Part shown: in pieces, positions 31,401-41,342 of the stretch
Layout: each line of letters starts with the position of its first letter
How positions within the stretch are numbered: position 1 is the first letter of the stretch
Assembly (NCBI RefSeq): GCF_000964005.1
Contig: NZ_JXYP01000006.1
Span: forward strand, 1 to 64,000
Reading direction: 5' to 3'
Source of the DNA: Williamsia herbipolensis
Lineage (GTDB): Bacteria; Actinomycetota; Actinomycetes; Mycobacteriales; Mycobacteriaceae
DNA length: 64,000 nt
Position numbers and translations under genes: made by a program
Notes under the pieces: model-generated
Told to the model about the DNA's origin: nothing
Seen by the model: only the letters and a program-made list of their open reading frames with translations
The model's database searches: none

Positions 31401-33730
31401 TCTCGCAGGCCATCGCGAAGTCCGTCGAGAACGGGCACCGCACCTTCATCGAGTTGTCGCCCAACCCGGCGGTGCTGATCTCGGTCGCCGCGGTCACTTT
31501 CGGTGCCGGTCTGCACGACGCCGAGCTCATCGAGACGTTGCGGCGCAAGGAGGACGAGAACCTCGGCTGGGTCACCGCCCTGATGAAGCTCTACGTCCAC
31601 GGCCACCGCGTCGACGTGGCGTCGCTGTTCGGTGCCGGCGAGTTCGCCGACATCCCGCGGACGCGCTTCGAGCGCAAGGACTTCTGGATGCGTGCGGTCA
31701 TCAACGGCGGCGCGGGCGCCAATAGGGTCCCCGGCTCGCACGTCGCGCTGCCCGACGGCCGTCACGCGTGGGAGGTGGCCGCCTCGGTCGTCACCGATCC
31801 GCGGGAGCTCGTCGCGGCCGCCGCGACGCAGGTCCTCACCGACGTCCGGGTCGGCGCGGTCGAGACCCGCGGCGAGATGCCCACGGCCGGAACCGTCACC
31901 ACCACGTTCACCCCGCACCCCGGTGGCGGTTCGCTGCAGGTGCACGGCAAGGACGCCGGCGGTGCCTTCACACTGCTGGCCGACGCCGTGGTCACCGCGG
32001 GCGCCGCACTGGGCGGCACCGCCGTCGCGGGCGAACCCATCACGACCCCCACCCCCGCCGAGGCGGCCCGCGCGTCGGGCTTCGTCGACGAGCGCGTGAC
32101 CGTCGAGCCCGAGATCGTCGAGGACGCCGGTGCGCGATGGGATCCCGAGAGCGGACAGAGCGTCGGCGACCGTGTCGCGTCGATCATCGCCGAGTCCATG
32201 GGCTACGAGGCCGAGGACCTGCCGCGGGAGATCCCGCTGATCGAGCTGGGTCTCGACTCGCTGATGGCCATGCGGATCAAGAACCGTGTCGAGTACGAGT
32301 TCGACATCCCGCAGATGCAGCTGCAGGCGATGCGCGAGGCCGATCTGCGCGACGTCGTGAAGTTCGTCAGCTACGCCGTGGAACACCGCGACGAGGTGGC
32401 GGCCCTCGCCGCCGACGCCGAGGGTGGCGGCGAGATCGACACCGCGGCCATCGCCGAGCTGATCGACTCGACCTCCACACCGGCTGCCGCGGCCGCACCT
32501 GCCGCCGAGCCGACCGCCCCTGCGGCGGAGCCGGACCCCGTACCGACCGAGACCGCGCCGAGCGAGCCCGCACGACCCGCCGCGCAGGCGGGCGACCTCA
32601 TCAGCCAGGCCGCGGTGGCCGCGGCCGCGGGTGCCGACGTGCCCCCGCGTGATGCAGCCGAGCGCCTCACCTTCGGTGTGTGGGCCATGGTCACGGGCAC
32701 CTCGGCCGGCGGCATCTTCAACCCGCTGCCCGTGCTCGACGAGGAGACCGCCGAGAAGTTGACGGCACGGCTCTCCGAGCGGGCCGGCGGCGAGATCGAC
32801 ATCGAGGACGTGCTCGACGCGCAGACCATCGAGGACCTCTCGACCTACGTTCGCGAGCAGCTCGAGGGCGGACAGGTCGACGGCTTCGTGCGGTACCTGC
32901 GCACAGTCGAGAACCCGACCCGCCCACCGCTGTTGCTGTTCCACCCCGCGGGTGGGTCGTCGATGGCGTACGAGGCGCTCATCAAGAAGTTGCCCGCCGA
33001 CCTCCCGGTGATCGGTTTCGACCGGGTCGAGGGCAGCATCGAAGAGCGTGTGCTGCAGTACATCCCGAAGCTGCGCGAGGTGGTCCCGACGGGGCCGTAC
33101 GTGCTGGCGGGGTGGTCGCTCGGTGGCGCACTGGCCTACGGCTGCGCGCAGGTGCTGCGTGAGCAGGGCGAGGATGTCGCGATGGTGGCACTGCTCGATG
33201 CGGTGCGGCCCAACGGTTCTCCCGAGGAGACGACCGACGAGAAGCGTGCGCGCCTCGAGCGGTACATGACCTTCGCCAAGCGCACCTACGGTGTCGACGA
33301 CGTGCCGGTCCCGATGGACCGACTCGTCGAGGCCGACGACGAGGGTCAGTTCCGCATCATCATGGAGCTGCTCTCGATGAGCAACGCCAAGATCCCCGGC
33401 GGCATCATCGAACACCAGCGGACGTCGTTCCTCGACAACCGCGCGTTGTCGACGATCACCCCGACCCGGTACGACGGCAAGGTGGTCCTCTACCGCGCCG
33501 ACAAGATGCAAGACGGCGCAGTCGAACTCGAGCCCCGGTGGGGTGACATCCCCGAGGACGGTCGCTGGGGCGAGGTCGTCGACGACCTGGAGATCGTGCA
33601 CATCGGCGGCGATCACCTCGCGCTCATCGACGAGCCCTACATCGGGCGGATCGGCGCGGATCTCACCACGCGGCTGGCCGACATCACGCGGCCCTCGGCC
33701 GCAGCGAGCGCCTCAGGAGGCACCAAGTAG
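28433..33730 (+). CDS. pks13: Polyketide synthase Pks13 (mycolic acid condensase)
   Basis: A 1765-residue multidomain enzyme that condenses meromycolate with a carboxylated alpha-branch acyl-CoA and hands the product to trehalose. Order: N-terminal ACP (S67 in [10 protein letters not shown]), ketosynthase (C302 in DTACSSSL; His in EAHGTGT and NFGHLES), acyltransferase (S822 in PHSMGEAS), C-terminal ACP (S1276 in LGLDSLMAM), Ala/Pro linker about 1345-1400, thioesterase (S1562 in GWSLGGA). Size and order equal M. tuberculosis Pks13 (1733). No reductive domains, as expected. Weak ribosome-binding site, 11 bp after fadD32, so translational coupling is possible. The stop shares a base with the accD4 start. 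Confidence 0.97.
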   Translation: MSELNSDTHVPTAPDADPATSNDGETAGDLTVAELRDWLRDWVSTATGMPADQISDDRPMEEFGLASRDAVAMAADIEDKTGVLLTATVAYQHPTIASLAKRIIEGDPDEGLEVDEDAAFYHRDRPADDDIAIVGVATRFPGAGHTPESTWDLLINGRSGTGDLPEDRWTEFKAEPRLAKVLAESNIRGGYLDDVKGFDADFFQMSPREVEMVDPQQRLALELTWEALEHAHIPPSDLKGGQVGVYIGSSTNDYQMLAVADPEAMGDTAAYALTGTSTAIVANRVSYFYDFHGPSVALDTACSSSLVAVHQAVRSLRSGETDVCVAGGVNMLISPAATLGFDRVGVQAKDGRIKAFSADADGMIRGEGGGLMILKRVADARRDGDTMLAIIAGSAVNSDGRSNGLPAPNPEAQVAMLRTAYRDAAIDPRSVDYIEAHGTGTILGDPIEADALGRVLGRGRDIDKPTLLGSAKTNFGHLESGAGAAGLIKLVLALQNDKLPPSLNYAGPNPYIQFEATRLRVITEPTDWPRYAGHAVAGVSGNGFGGTNAHVVVREVLPTDLVEPTSVPVPATSGVSDLDQADLSHSSADRGDIDPYDDDDDEYLTDAEKAARGMFATSAAATVEEIAPTVDPLAGYAPSTVAGAVVPLVISGFLPSRRRKTATDLLEWLESDEGRATPLADIGRSLAHRNHGRSRAVIMAHSHDDAVAGVRAVAEGKNSPLVFSCDTPDPASAVWLLSGFGSQHRKMAKQLYLDNPVFAAAVDEVDGFVQHELGYSIAEMFTDDEQTYGIETAQVGIFTIQVGLFALLRHHGAQPGVLVPHSMGEASAAYLSGGLSLEDATRVICQRSRLMGEGEASLEGDDIRLMALVEYSADDIIGVLADYPGLEICVYAAPTHTVIGGPEAEVDAIVARAESEGKLGRKLQTKGASHTAQMDPLLGELAYELTGIEPLRPTVGFYSSIDRETFYRPGHEPVHTIDYFTKGLRHSVWFSQAIAKSVENGHRTFIELSPNPAVLISVAAVTFGAGLHDAELIETLRRKEDENLGWVTALMKLYVHGHRVDVASLFGAGEFADIPRTRFERKDFWMRAVINGGAGANRVPGSHVALPDGRHAWEVAASVVTDPRELVAAAATQVLTDVRVGAVETRGEMPTAGTVTTTFTPHPGGGSLQVHGKDAGGAFTLLADAVVTAGAALGGTAVAGEPITTPTPAEAARASGFVDERVTVEPEIVEDAGARWDPESGQSVGDRVASIIAESMGYEAEDLPREIPLIELGLDSLMAMRIKNRVEYEFDIPQMQLQAMREADLRDVVKFVSYAVEHRDEVAALAADAEGGGEIDTAAIAELIDSTSTPAAAAAPAAEPTAPAAEPDPVPTETAPSEPARPAAQAGDLISQAAVAAAAGADVPPRDAAERLTFGVWAMVTGTSAGGIFNPLPVLDEETAEKLTARLSERAGGEIDIEDVLDAQTIEDLSTYVREQLEGGQVDGFVRYLRTVENPTRPPLLLFHPAGGSSMAYEALIKKLPADLPVIGFDRVEGSIEERVLQYIPKLREVVPTGPYVLAGWSLGGALAYGCAQVLREQGEDVAMVALLDAVRPNGSPEETTDEKRARLERYMTFAKRTYGVDDVPVPMDRLVEADDEGQFRIIMELLSMSNAKIPGGIIEHQRTSFLDNRALSTITPTRYDGKVVLYRADKMQDGAVELEPRWGDIPEDGRWGEVVDDLEIVHIGGDHLALIDEPYIGRIGADLTTRLADITRPSAAASASGGTK

Positions 33731-35277
33731 TGGACACCACCGCAGCCAAGCTGGCCGACCTCCGCGCTCGACTGGAGGTCGCGAAGGAACCGGGCGGCGA
33801 GAAGGCGATCGCCAAGCGCGCCGCCAAGGGGATCTGTTCTCCGCGTGAACGCCTCGCGATGCTGTTCGATCCGGGTACCTTCGTCGAGTTCGGTCAGCTG
33901 GCCAAGCTGCCGGGGTCCGACTCGAGCGGTTACGGCGACGGTGTGGTGACCGGACACGGTCTCGTCAACGGGCGCCCGGTCGCTGCGTTCAGCCACGACC
34001 AGACCGTGTTCGGCGGCACCGTCGGCGAGGTGTTCGGTCGCAAGGTGTCGATGCTGATGGAGTGGGCCGGCAAGATCGGCTGCCCCATGGTCGGCATCAA
34101 CGACTCCGCCGGCGCCCGCATCCAGGACGCGGTCACCTCCCTGGCCTGGTACGCCGAGATGGGGCGACGTAACGACCTGCTCTCGGGTCTCGCGCCGCAG
34201 GTGTCGGTGATCCTGGGCAAGTGCGCGGGCGGCGCGGTCTACACCCCCGCCAACACCGACATCCTCGTCGCGGTGAAGGACTCGAGCTACATGTTCGTCA
34301 CCGGTCCCGACGTGATCAAGCAGACCACCGGCGAGGAGATCGACGCCGAGGATCTCGGTGGTGCCCACAACCAGGCGCGCTGGGGCAACATCCATCACAT
34401 CGCCGACACCGAGGCCGACGCCTTCGCCTGGGTGCGTGACTATCTCGACTACATGCCCTCGACGTGTCACGAGAAGCCGCCGGTGATCAACCCGGGTCTG
34501 GAGCCCGAGGTCACCGAGAGCGATCTGGGGCTCGACGACTTCCTGCCCGACAACGACAACGCCGGCTACGACATGCGCGACATCCTCGTCCGCATCTTCG
34601 ACGACGGCGCGTTCCATGAGGTGTCGGAGATCTTCGCGCCCAACATCATCACCGGGTACGCGCGCGTCGACGGTCACAGTGTCGGTGTCGTCGCGAACCA
34701 GCCCAGCGTGATGGCCGGTGTCCTCGACACCGACAGCTCGGAGAAGGCCACGCGATTCGTGCGTATCTGCAACGCCTTCAACATCCCGCTGGTGTTCGTC
34801 GTCGACACCCCGGGCATCCTCCCCGGCGTCGCCGAGGAGGCCAAGGGCACCATCCGCCGCTCGGGCAAGTTCCTCTTCGCCTACGTGGAGGCCGACGTGC
34901 CGAAGGTGACCGTCGTGGTCCGCAAGGCCTACGGCGGCGCGTACGCGGTGATGGGCTGCAAGCAGCTCGGCGCCGACATCAACTTCGCGTGGCCCACGGC
35001 CAAGATCGCCGTGATGGGCGCCGAATCGGCCGCGGCGATCCTGACCCGTCGGCAGACCGAGAACGCGACGCCGCACGAGGCCGACAAGATCCGGACCGAC
35101 TTCATCAACTTCTACAACACGATGATGGCGACGCCGTATCTCGCGGCCGAACGCGGCTATGTCGACGCGGTCATCGAGCCCTCGCAGACTCGCCTGCAGC
35201 TGCGTAAAGCGCTGGCGCAGTTGCGGGACAAGCAGATGTCGCGCACACCGCGCAAGATGCTGTTGATGCCCGTCTAG
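33730..35277 (+). CDS. accD4: Acyl-CoA carboxylase beta subunit AccD4
   Basis: A 515-residue carboxyltransferase that, with AccA3, AccD5 and AccE partners in mycobacteria, makes the alpha-carboxyacyl-CoA extender for Pks13. The N-half oxyanion region reads [15 protein letters not shown] near residue 120-135; the C-half reads [15 protein letters not shown] near 360 and [12 protein letters not shown] near 400. The GTG start shares its G with the pks13 TAG stop and has AGGAGG nine bases upstream. Last gene of the fadD32-pks13-accD4 operon. Confidence 0.96.
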   Translation: MDTTAAKLADLRARLEVAKEPGGEKAIAKRAAKGICSPRERLAMLFDPGTFVEFGQLAKLPGSDSSGYGDGVVTGHGLVNGRPVAAFSHDQTVFGGTVGEVFGRKVSMLMEWAGKIGCPMVGINDSAGARIQDAVTSLAWYAEMGRRNDLLSGLAPQVSVILGKCAGGAVYTPANTDILVAVKDSSYMFVTGPDVIKQTTGEEIDAEDLGGAHNQARWGNIHHIADTEADAFAWVRDYLDYMPSTCHEKPPVINPGLEPEVTESDLGLDDFLPDNDNAGYDMRDILVRIFDDGAFHEVSEIFAPNIITGYARVDGHSVGVVANQPSVMAGVLDTDSSEKATRFVRICNAFNIPLVFVVDTPGILPGVAEEAKGTIRRSGKFLFAYVEADVPKVTVVVRKAYGGAYAVMGCKQLGADINFAWPTAKIAVMGAESAAAILTRRQTENATPHEADKIRTDFINFYNTMMATPYLAAERGYVDAVIEPSQTRLQLRKALAQLRDKQMSRTPRKMLLMPV

Positions 35278-35471
35278 GGACAACCCTCCCTCATGCCTGC
35301 TGCGGCTCTGAGTCGTCGGAGCACCACGTGCCCGCTGTAGCTGTGAGCTCCGGTTTCAGAGCCGGGTGGCGTATTCGATGGCCGGAGTTCCACCTCGCTT
35401 GACTGGTGCATCCGGCAGCGCGTCGGTACCGTTCGTCTGACCGAGTGGTACAGGGCGGGAGGTCGTTACCG

Positions 35472-36653
35472 GTGTTCGCCGACAAGCGTGCCGAGTCGCC
35501 CTCGTCGCGTCGCGTCCTGATCGTCGACCAGTTCGTGCCGGATCCCCTTCTCGGCGCCGGTCTTCCGCGTGCGCACCAGATCGTCTCCGCGTTCGTCGAC
35601 GCAGGGTTCGAGGTCGACCACTACCCGATGTGGTCGAAGCGTGCCGAACGCCGACGCATGAAGGTCCTGTTCGGCAGCCGTGTCCGCTTCCGCCGCGGGC
35701 AGGGGCGGTGGGGGTTGTGGAACGTTCTCCGCACCGACGGCGCCGACTATGACGCCCTGTTCGTGAGCCGCCCTCCGACCATGCGGACCCTGCTGGCCGT
35801 GGGGTGGAAGCCGCGGTGGGGCGCTCGACGTCCACCCGTGGTCTACGACGCCGAGGCCCTGTTCACCGTGCGGGAGAAGCTCCGTCGCGCGCTGTATCCA
35901 CCGGTGATGTCCGATGCGGAGTACCACGAGGAACTCCGGGCCGAACTGCGACTCATGTCCGACGCGGACGCCGTCGCCACGGCCGGATCATCAGACGCCG
36001 CCGCCATCCGATCCGGGGTCGACATCCCCACACGGGTTCTGCCCCACGCGACCACGGTTCGGCCGGATCCCCCCGCGGGGTTCGAGGAACGTCGCGACAT
36101 CCTCTTCGTCGGACGTCTCGCCGGACCACCCGACCTGACCCCGAACGTCGACTCGGTCCGGTACTTCGTCCGCGAGATCATGCCGGCGCTCGACCGTCTC
36201 ATCGGTGACGACTACGTCGTCCGCGTCGCCGGGATGGTCGACTCCCCGGAGATCGAGGCCCTGCGATCGGATCGGGTTCTCGTCCTCGGTGTGGTAGACG
36301 ACCTCCGCGAGCTCTACGACCGATCGCGGGTGTTCGTGGCGCCGACCCGGTACTCCGGCGGGATACCCCTCAAGGTGATCGAGGCGATGAGCCAGGGTGT
36401 GCCCACCGTGGTGACCCGGCAGCTCGCCGACCAACTCGAGGTGGACGAACCCACCGTCGCGATCGGCGACGATGCCGAGGGCTTCGCCGAAGCATGCGCG
36501 CGGTTGTACACCGACGCGGGTCGATGGCGGGACGTCCGCGACAACGCTCTGGGATTCGTCGCGGAGGCGTGCTCACCGGAGGTGTTCCGACAGCGACTCG
36601 TCGAGGTCGTCGACGCCGCGATCGAGCATGCCCGTGAGGGTCGTTCGCGCTGA
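35472..36653 (+). CDS. GT4-like glycosyltransferase
   Basis: A 393-residue GT-B-fold enzyme. N-terminal Rossmann half begins SRRVLIVDQFVPDPLLGAG; the C-terminal half has ILFVGRLAGPPDLTPN near residue 210 and PTRYSGGIPLKVIEAMSQGVPTVVT near 290-320, the EX7E-type donor-binding region typical of family GT4. The donor is a nucleotide sugar, not identifiable. GTG at 35472 chosen because GGGAGG precedes it; upstream in-frame starts add unrelated sequence. It opens an accessory stretch absent from the corresponding M. tuberculosis locus and faces the GT2 gene at 36697. Confidence 0.82.
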   Translation: MFADKRAESPSSRRVLIVDQFVPDPLLGAGLPRAHQIVSAFVDAGFEVDHYPMWSKRAERRRMKVLFGSRVRFRRGQGRWGLWNVLRTDGADYDALFVSRPPTMRTLLAVGWKPRWGARRPPVVYDAEALFTVREKLRRALYPPVMSDAEYHEELRAELRLMSDADAVATAGSSDAAAIRSGVDIPTRVLPHATTVRPDPPAGFEERRDILFVGRLAGPPDLTPNVDSVRYFVREIMPALDRLIGDDYVVRVAGMVDSPEIEALRSDRVLVLGVVDDLRELYDRSRVFVAPTRYSGGIPLKVIEAMSQGVPTVVTRQLADQLEVDEPTVAIGDDAEGFAEACARLYTDAGRWRDVRDNALGFVAEACSPEVFRQRLVEVVDAAIEHAREGRSR

Positions 36654-36696
36654 GCCCGAGCGAGCCGGGGACTGTGAGCGGGTCCACCGTCGGCGG

Positions 36697-37482
36697 TCAG
36701 GCCGAGCGGTCGGCCAGCGAGGTGGTGTGCAGGACCGTGTGGTCGTCGAGGCTGAGGACGTCGACCGTCTCGGCTGCGACCCGTCTGTTCCAGTGCCTCC
36801 CGTAGATCCGCTTCAGTCCGCGGGACATGCTGAAGCCGCCGAACAGCTGGTAGCGGCGTCGTCCCGCGACGACATCGGCGGTACGGCGACCGAAGTGGTT
36901 GAGAAAGCTGCGCTCGGTCGCGACGATCCGGAAACCCTCCTCGCGCAATCGCAGGGACAGATCGACGTCCGCGCCCCACGCGAAACGGCCGAAGGTGCGC
37001 TCGTCGAGTTCGCCCACGGCGACGAACGCCTCGCGAGTCAGCATCAACGCCGTTCCGTCGCACACCGCCAGTTCGCGGTAGGCGTCGCGCGGCTCGTACT
37101 CCGCGGCCGGCCCCTCGTGCTCGGAATGCATCGCGAAGTGCGCGCCGTCGTCGTAGACACCGACCACGGCGCCCGCGTCGTCGGGGAGCCGCTCGTCGAG
37201 GATGCCGTCGAAGAAGCCGCGCGAGATCCTGACGTCGTTGTTGAGCGTCATCCCGGCGTCGTAGCCCTCGGCGAACGCGGTGCGGAAGCCCAGGTTCGAG
37301 CCCCCCGCCCACCCGGTGTTCCGACCGGGCGTGTGCACGCGCTCGTCGGCGACCGGCGAGTAGTCGCCCTTGTTGTCGACGATCATGTAGTCGACACCTT
37401 CGCGCTCGAGATCGCCGACCAGCGCGTGGGTGTACTCGATCTGCCCGTAGACGGGGACGGTGACCAGGAGAGTCTTCGTCAT
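36697..37482 (-). CDS. GT2-family glycosyltransferase
   Basis: A 261-residue GT-A enzyme. LLVTVPVYGQIEYTHAL opens the Rossmann half; NTGWAGGSNLGFRTA near residue 65 and TLNNDVRISRGF near 85 (DXD equivalent NND) resemble rhamnosyl- and galactofuranosyl-type GT2 enzymes; WGADVDLSLRLREEGFRIV near 180 carries the base region. The ATG at 37482 is preferred to one nine codons upstream because GGGAGAG lies before it. Oriented opposite to the flanking glycosyltransferase genes. Acceptor and sugar unknown. Confidence 0.8.
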   Translation of the reverse strand: MTKTLLVTVPVYGQIEYTHALVGDLEREGVDYMIVDNKGDYSPVADERVHTPGRNTGWAGGSNLGFRTAFAEGYDAGMTLNNDVRISRGFFDGILDERLPDDAGAVVGVYDDGAHFAMHSEHEGPAAEYEPRDAYRELAVCDGTALMLTREAFVAVGELDERTFGRFAWGADVDLSLRLREEGFRIVATERSFLNHFGRRTADVVAGRRRYQLFGGFSMSRGLKRIYGRHWNRRVAAETVDVLSLDDHTVLHTTSLADRSA

Positions 37483-37734
37483 GCCTTCGACTCTCCCGCA
37501 CATGCGCACGATTGTGAACCCGGGTTACGAGTCTTTCGTGCGTTCGTCCGACGCGGCCGCGTGCGTCACGAGGGCTCGGCCTGCGGCCTTCGATTCGGAC
37601 ACTCTGACATGTGAGACCGGTCACAGATAGTCGGACCGGTGTCGGTCGCTCGTTCGATTGCGACGCCGGACGGCCGGTCGTTACGTTCGGTCTCACATGC
37701 GGTGGACGATCGAGACGAGACAGTTGGACGGGCG

Positions 37735-38670
37735 GTGCCCCCTGTGACACCCGCACCTTCGGTGACCGTCTGCATCCCGCTCTATCACCACGCCGACACC
37801 GTCGAACGCGCTCTGCGGAGCGTGCTCGAACAGGACCACGACGACGTCGAGATCCTCGTGGTCGACGACGCGTCCTCGGATCGCGGGGCCGAGATCGCTC
37901 GCGGTCTGATCCGTGACGGCGACCGGGTCGTCGTCAACGACGTCCGACTCGGCGCGGCCGGAAACCACAACCGCTGCATCGAGCTCGCACGGAACGAGCT
38001 CATCCAGTTCGTCCACGGTGACGACGAACTGCTGCCCGGCGCACTGTCGTCGCTGGCGGCGACGTTCACGCAGGCCGACGTCGCGATGGCGTTCGCACCG
38101 CGTCGCGTCGTCTCCGACGACCCCGAGTTCCTCCGGTGGTGCAGCGTTCTCCACCATCGGTTCCGAGCGCTGGGGACCGTCAACCGCGCCGACGACCTGA
38201 TCACCGAGTACATGCTGCGCGGAGCGCTGAACAACTGGTTCGGAGAACCCACCTCGGTGATGTTCCGGCGGTCGCACGCGGTGCGCGCCGGCGGTTTCCA
38301 CACCGAGATGGTGCAGTCGTTCGACATGGATCTCTGGTTGCACGTCAGCGCCGGCGGTCGGATCACCTTCGTCGACCGGGAACTCTCCGTGCGACACCAC
38401 ACCGGGACGACGCTCAGTGCCGCCAACCAGGCGGAATGGAAGGAGTGGATCGACCGTCCGCGCCTGATCTGGGCCGTCGTCGCCGACTCCGCGATGCCCT
38501 GGCGCGCACGGCTCTACGGGGCGATCTGGACCCTCAACAGCCACCCCTTGTCGATGGTCTACGCGCTGCGCGGACCGCGCGGGCAGAGACTCCGACGCCT
38601 ACGCCTCGTGCTCGCACTGCCCTTCCACGAGTTCGCCCGAGCGCGCCGGCTGCGCGCGCACCGTGACTGA
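37735..38670 (+). CDS. GT2-family glycosyltransferase
   Basis: A GT-A enzyme of about 311 residues. VTVCIPLYHHADTVERALRSVLEQ and ILVVDDASSD are the classic GT2 N-terminus; the metal site is FVHGDDELLPG; the acceptor/base region is around EMVQSFDMDLWLH. The start is uncertain: GTG codons at 37639, 37702, 37735 and 37744 are all in frame and none has a strong ribosome-binding site; 37735 keeps the whole domain without a long unrelated extension. The 3' end converges with the ABC exporter gene. Confidence 0.78.
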   Translation: MPPVTPAPSVTVCIPLYHHADTVERALRSVLEQDHDDVEILVVDDASSDRGAEIARGLIRDGDRVVVNDVRLGAAGNHNRCIELARNELIQFVHGDDELLPGALSSLAATFTQADVAMAFAPRRVVSDDPEFLRWCSVLHHRFRALGTVNRADDLITEYMLRGALNNWFGEPTSVMFRRSHAVRAGGFHTEMVQSFDMDLWLHVSAGGRITFVDRELSVRHHTGTTLSAANQAEWKEWIDRPRLIWAVVADSAMPWRARLYGAIWTLNSHPLSMVYALRGPRGQRLRRLRLVLALPFHEFARARRLRAHRD

Positions 38671-38676
38671 CGGGGT

Positions 38677-40512
38677 TCAGCCGAACTCGGCGGCGTTCTC
38701 GGGGGCCGAGTCGGTGGGGATACGCAGCGCCGACAGCAGGTCCTTGTAGAGCGGGCTGCTGGCCAGGAGCTCCTCGTGGGTGCCCTGGGCGATGAGGCGC
38801 CCGTCCTGCAGCACCACGATCATGTCGGCGTCGACCACGGTCGACAGTCGGTGGGCGATGGTGATGACCAGACCGGTGCGGGCGTGGTCGACGATCGCGT
38901 CGTGGATCGCGTGCTCGGTCAACGCGTCGACCTGGGCGGTCGCCTCGTCGAGCAGCAGCACCGGGCGGTCGGCGAGCAGCGCGCGGGCCACGGCGATGCG
39001 CTGACGCTGACCACCGGAGAGCGAGTTGATCGACACCTCGGCGTCGAGCCCTCCGGGAAGGGTGTCCACCACGCTGCGCAGCGACAGACGGTCGAGGACC
39101 TCGTACATCGCCTCGTCGGTCGCGTGCGTGTTGATCAGTCGCAGGTTCTCGCGCAACGTGCCCGGGATGAGGGGCGACTCCTGCTCGACGTAGGCGAAGT
39201 GGGTGCGTGTGGTCGACGCCGAGACATCCTGGTAGGCATGGGTTCCCAGACGTAGCTCGCCGCTGTCGGGCTCGAGGAACCGCAGCAGCAGCGAGAGCAG
39301 GGTCGTCTTGCCCGCGCCGGAGGGGCCGATGAGGGCCACGTGGCCACGGCTCGGCATTCGCAGGTCGATCCCGTTGAGCACCGGATCACCGTCGGGATAG
39401 CTGGCGAACACGTTGCGCAGCAACATCCCCGAACCGTCGCCGGTGGGGACACTGCGCTTGGGCTGCCACTCCGCGACGGGGTGACCCGCGCGATGCCGCG
39501 GACCGGTGCCGTTCGAGCCCCCCTGCGGTGAACCGCCCTCGATCGGCATGGCGTCGACCTGGCGGATGCGTCGCGCCGCGGCGAGTCCCGCCTGCAACTG
39601 GGTGAGGCTGGTGCTGAGCTGACCGATCGGATCGCCGATCTGGAATGCGTAGAGAAGGAACGCCACGAGGGTGGAGACGGTCATCGCACCCGAGGACACC
39701 CGTACCGCGCCGAAGGCGAGGATGGCGAGGATCGAGACCTGCACGCCGGTGAACGACGTGGTGATGGCGAGCGCCTGACGCCGCACCGCGAACATGTTCA
39801 GATCACGTGAGCGCGCGGCGATCTCGTCGAGCCGGGTCCGCACCCGCTCCTCGGCGATCGCGGCCTTGATGGATTTGATGGCACGGAGGTTGCCGTCGAG
39901 TTCACCGCCGAGTTCGCCGACGGCGGCCTGGGCGCGCTCCTGTGACTTGGCGATCGAGGGCAGGATACGGCCGAAGAGGAACGTCAGGACCAACACCGCG
40001 ATGAGGGTGACGCCGACGAGGGTGATGTCGAGGATCGCCATCATGACCAGCGCGCCCACCAGCATCACCACGCCGTTGACGCCACCGACGACACTCGAGG
40101 ACGCGGCTTCGCGCAGCAGCACCGAATCCGATGTCACGCGGGTGACGAGTTCCCCGACGGGGCTGCGCTGCAGCGGGGTGAGCCGCGCGTAGAGGAAGCG
40201 GAGGTTCATGCGACGTCGAGCGTCGTAGACCACCCCCTCGGACAGGTTGCCGAGGGTGACCAACTGCCACCACTGGGCGGCCGCGCTGATGATCACCAGA
40301 CCGATGAGGATCGCCAGGGGTGGGATGAGACCGGACTTGCCGCTGACCGAGTCGAGGATGTGTTTCGTCGCCAGAGGTGTGCCGAGGCGCGCGGCCGACC
40401 CGATCAGTCCCGCCACGATGGCCAGCGCGAACAGCGGCAGGCGTGGACGGATGAGTTCCCAGAGGAGACGTGTGCGAGGTGGCTCGACCTCGTGCGTCGG
40501 TTCTTCGCCCAT
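38677..40512 (-). CDS. ABC exporter, fused permease and ATPase
   Basis: A 611-residue half-transporter that would act as a homodimer or with a distant partner. Six membrane helices occupy residues about 25-310. The nucleotide-binding domain has Walker A GPSGAGKTT near residue 400, signature LSGGQRQRI near 505, Walker B VLLLDEAT just after, and the H-loop in AHRLS. This MsbA-like layout exports lipids, glycolipids or peptides. Next to three glycosyltransferase genes a glycolipid or glycan substrate is plausible but not shown. ATG at 40512 chosen; an in-frame start 20 codons upstream is possible. Confidence 0.88.
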   Translation of the reverse strand: MGEEPTHEVEPPRTRLLWELIRPRLPLFALAIVAGLIGSAARLGTPLATKHILDSVSGKSGLIPPLAILIGLVIISAAAQWWQLVTLGNLSEGVVYDARRRMNLRFLYARLTPLQRSPVGELVTRVTSDSVLLREAASSSVVGGVNGVVMLVGALVMMAILDITLVGVTLIAVLVLTFLFGRILPSIAKSQERAQAAVGELGGELDGNLRAIKSIKAAIAEERVRTRLDEIAARSRDLNMFAVRRQALAITTSFTGVQVSILAILAFGAVRVSSGAMTVSTLVAFLLYAFQIGDPIGQLSTSLTQLQAGLAAARRIRQVDAMPIEGGSPQGGSNGTGPRHRAGHPVAEWQPKRSVPTGDGSGMLLRNVFASYPDGDPVLNGIDLRMPSRGHVALIGPSGAGKTTLLSLLLRFLEPDSGELRLGTHAYQDVSASTTRTHFAYVEQESPLIPGTLRENLRLINTHATDEAMYEVLDRLSLRSVVDTLPGGLDAEVSINSLSGGQRQRIAVARALLADRPVLLLDEATAQVDALTEHAIHDAIVDHARTGLVITIAHRLSTVVDADMIVVLQDGRLIAQGTHEELLASSPLYKDLLSALRIPTDSAPENAAEFG

Positions 40513-40577
40513 GCGCAACAGTGAACCAGAGTTCCCGACCGTCGCCCGAGTTGCGGCCGTGACAACGGCCACGTTCC

Positions 40578-41261
40578 TCAGCCCGTCGTGCCGCCCGAAT
40601 CGGTACCGCTGGAGGACTGTCCGCCGCCACCACCGCTGCCGCCGGGGTCGGAGGCGCCGCCACCGCTCGACGGCGCCGGATCGGTGTTCGGCGGTGCGGC
40701 GACGGGCGGTGCGGTGACGGGCGGGGGCGTGACCGTCGACGGTGCGGGTGTGGGTGCCGCGGGTCCGGTTGACGGTCGTGACGGGGTGCCACCGTCACGG
40801 GTCGGCGACGGGGTGGCGGCGCCGGCGGCATCGGTCTGCGGTGCGACGACGGGACCGGGCGCGACGGGTCCGACACCGACACCGACGTCGGCGCCGTCGT
40901 CCCCGGGGACGACGGCATCGTCGGCAGCCGGGGCGGCGACCGGCTCGATCGGTGCGGCGGCCGGCGTGGGCGCACCGATCGCGGCGGGGGTGGGAGCGCC
41001 TGCGGGCGCCGACGTGGCGCCGGAGGACGGGGAGGAGTGCGCGGACTCGTGTCCGGCGCTCGGGACGAGACGCATCTGTGCCTCCGAACCCCCGTGGGTG
41101 GCCCACAGGGTGACGGTCACCGCACACACGACGACGACGACACCGGCCACGGCGCTGAACCAGCGCCATCCGGCCGACGCCGCGTGATGAGCCGATGGCG
41201 TTGCGGACACCTGCGCCCGCAACGCGGCCTTGGTGGCCTCGTAGTCGATCTCCTCGCGCAC
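40578..41261 (-). CDS. Membrane-anchored Pro/Ala/Gly-rich protein
   Basis: A 227-residue protein with a 30-residue cytoplasmic start, one membrane segment (FSAVAGVVVVVCAVTVTLW, residues about 35-53) and a long low-complexity outer part rich in Pro, Ala, Thr and Gly, ending in Ser/Gly runs. No enzyme motif is seen. GTG start preceded by AAGGAC. It may be a wall-spanning spacer or an anti-sigma-like anchor; neither can be argued from motifs. It lies just upstream of the exporter gene on the same strand. The composition makes the reading frame choice less certain than for other genes. Confidence 0.6.
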   Translation of the reverse strand: MREEIDYEATKAALRAQVSATPSAHHAASAGWRWFSAVAGVVVVVCAVTVTLWATHGGSEAQMRLVPSAGHESAHSSPSSGATSAPAGAPTPAAIGAPTPAAAPIEPVAAPAADDAVVPGDDGADVGVGVGPVAPGPVVAPQTDAAGAATPSPTRDGGTPSRPSTGPAAPTPAPSTVTPPPVTAPPVAAPPNTDPAPSSGGGASDPGGSGGGGGQSSSGTDSGGTTG

Positions 41262-41342
41262 GGAACCGTCCTTCGTCCAGCCCCCCGGCGAGAGGAGAAT
41301 AGCAGTGCGGCGTGATTGTTGGCCCAGGTCACGACCCTCGCG

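Noticed and set aside
30656-33616. 986-codon minus-strand frame inside pks13
   Set aside because: Antisense to an intact multidomain gene with all active sites; composition is that of a shadow frame.
35278-35471. Terminator after accD4
   Set aside because: Only a four-base CCGG stem is visible and no T run follows; not convincing.
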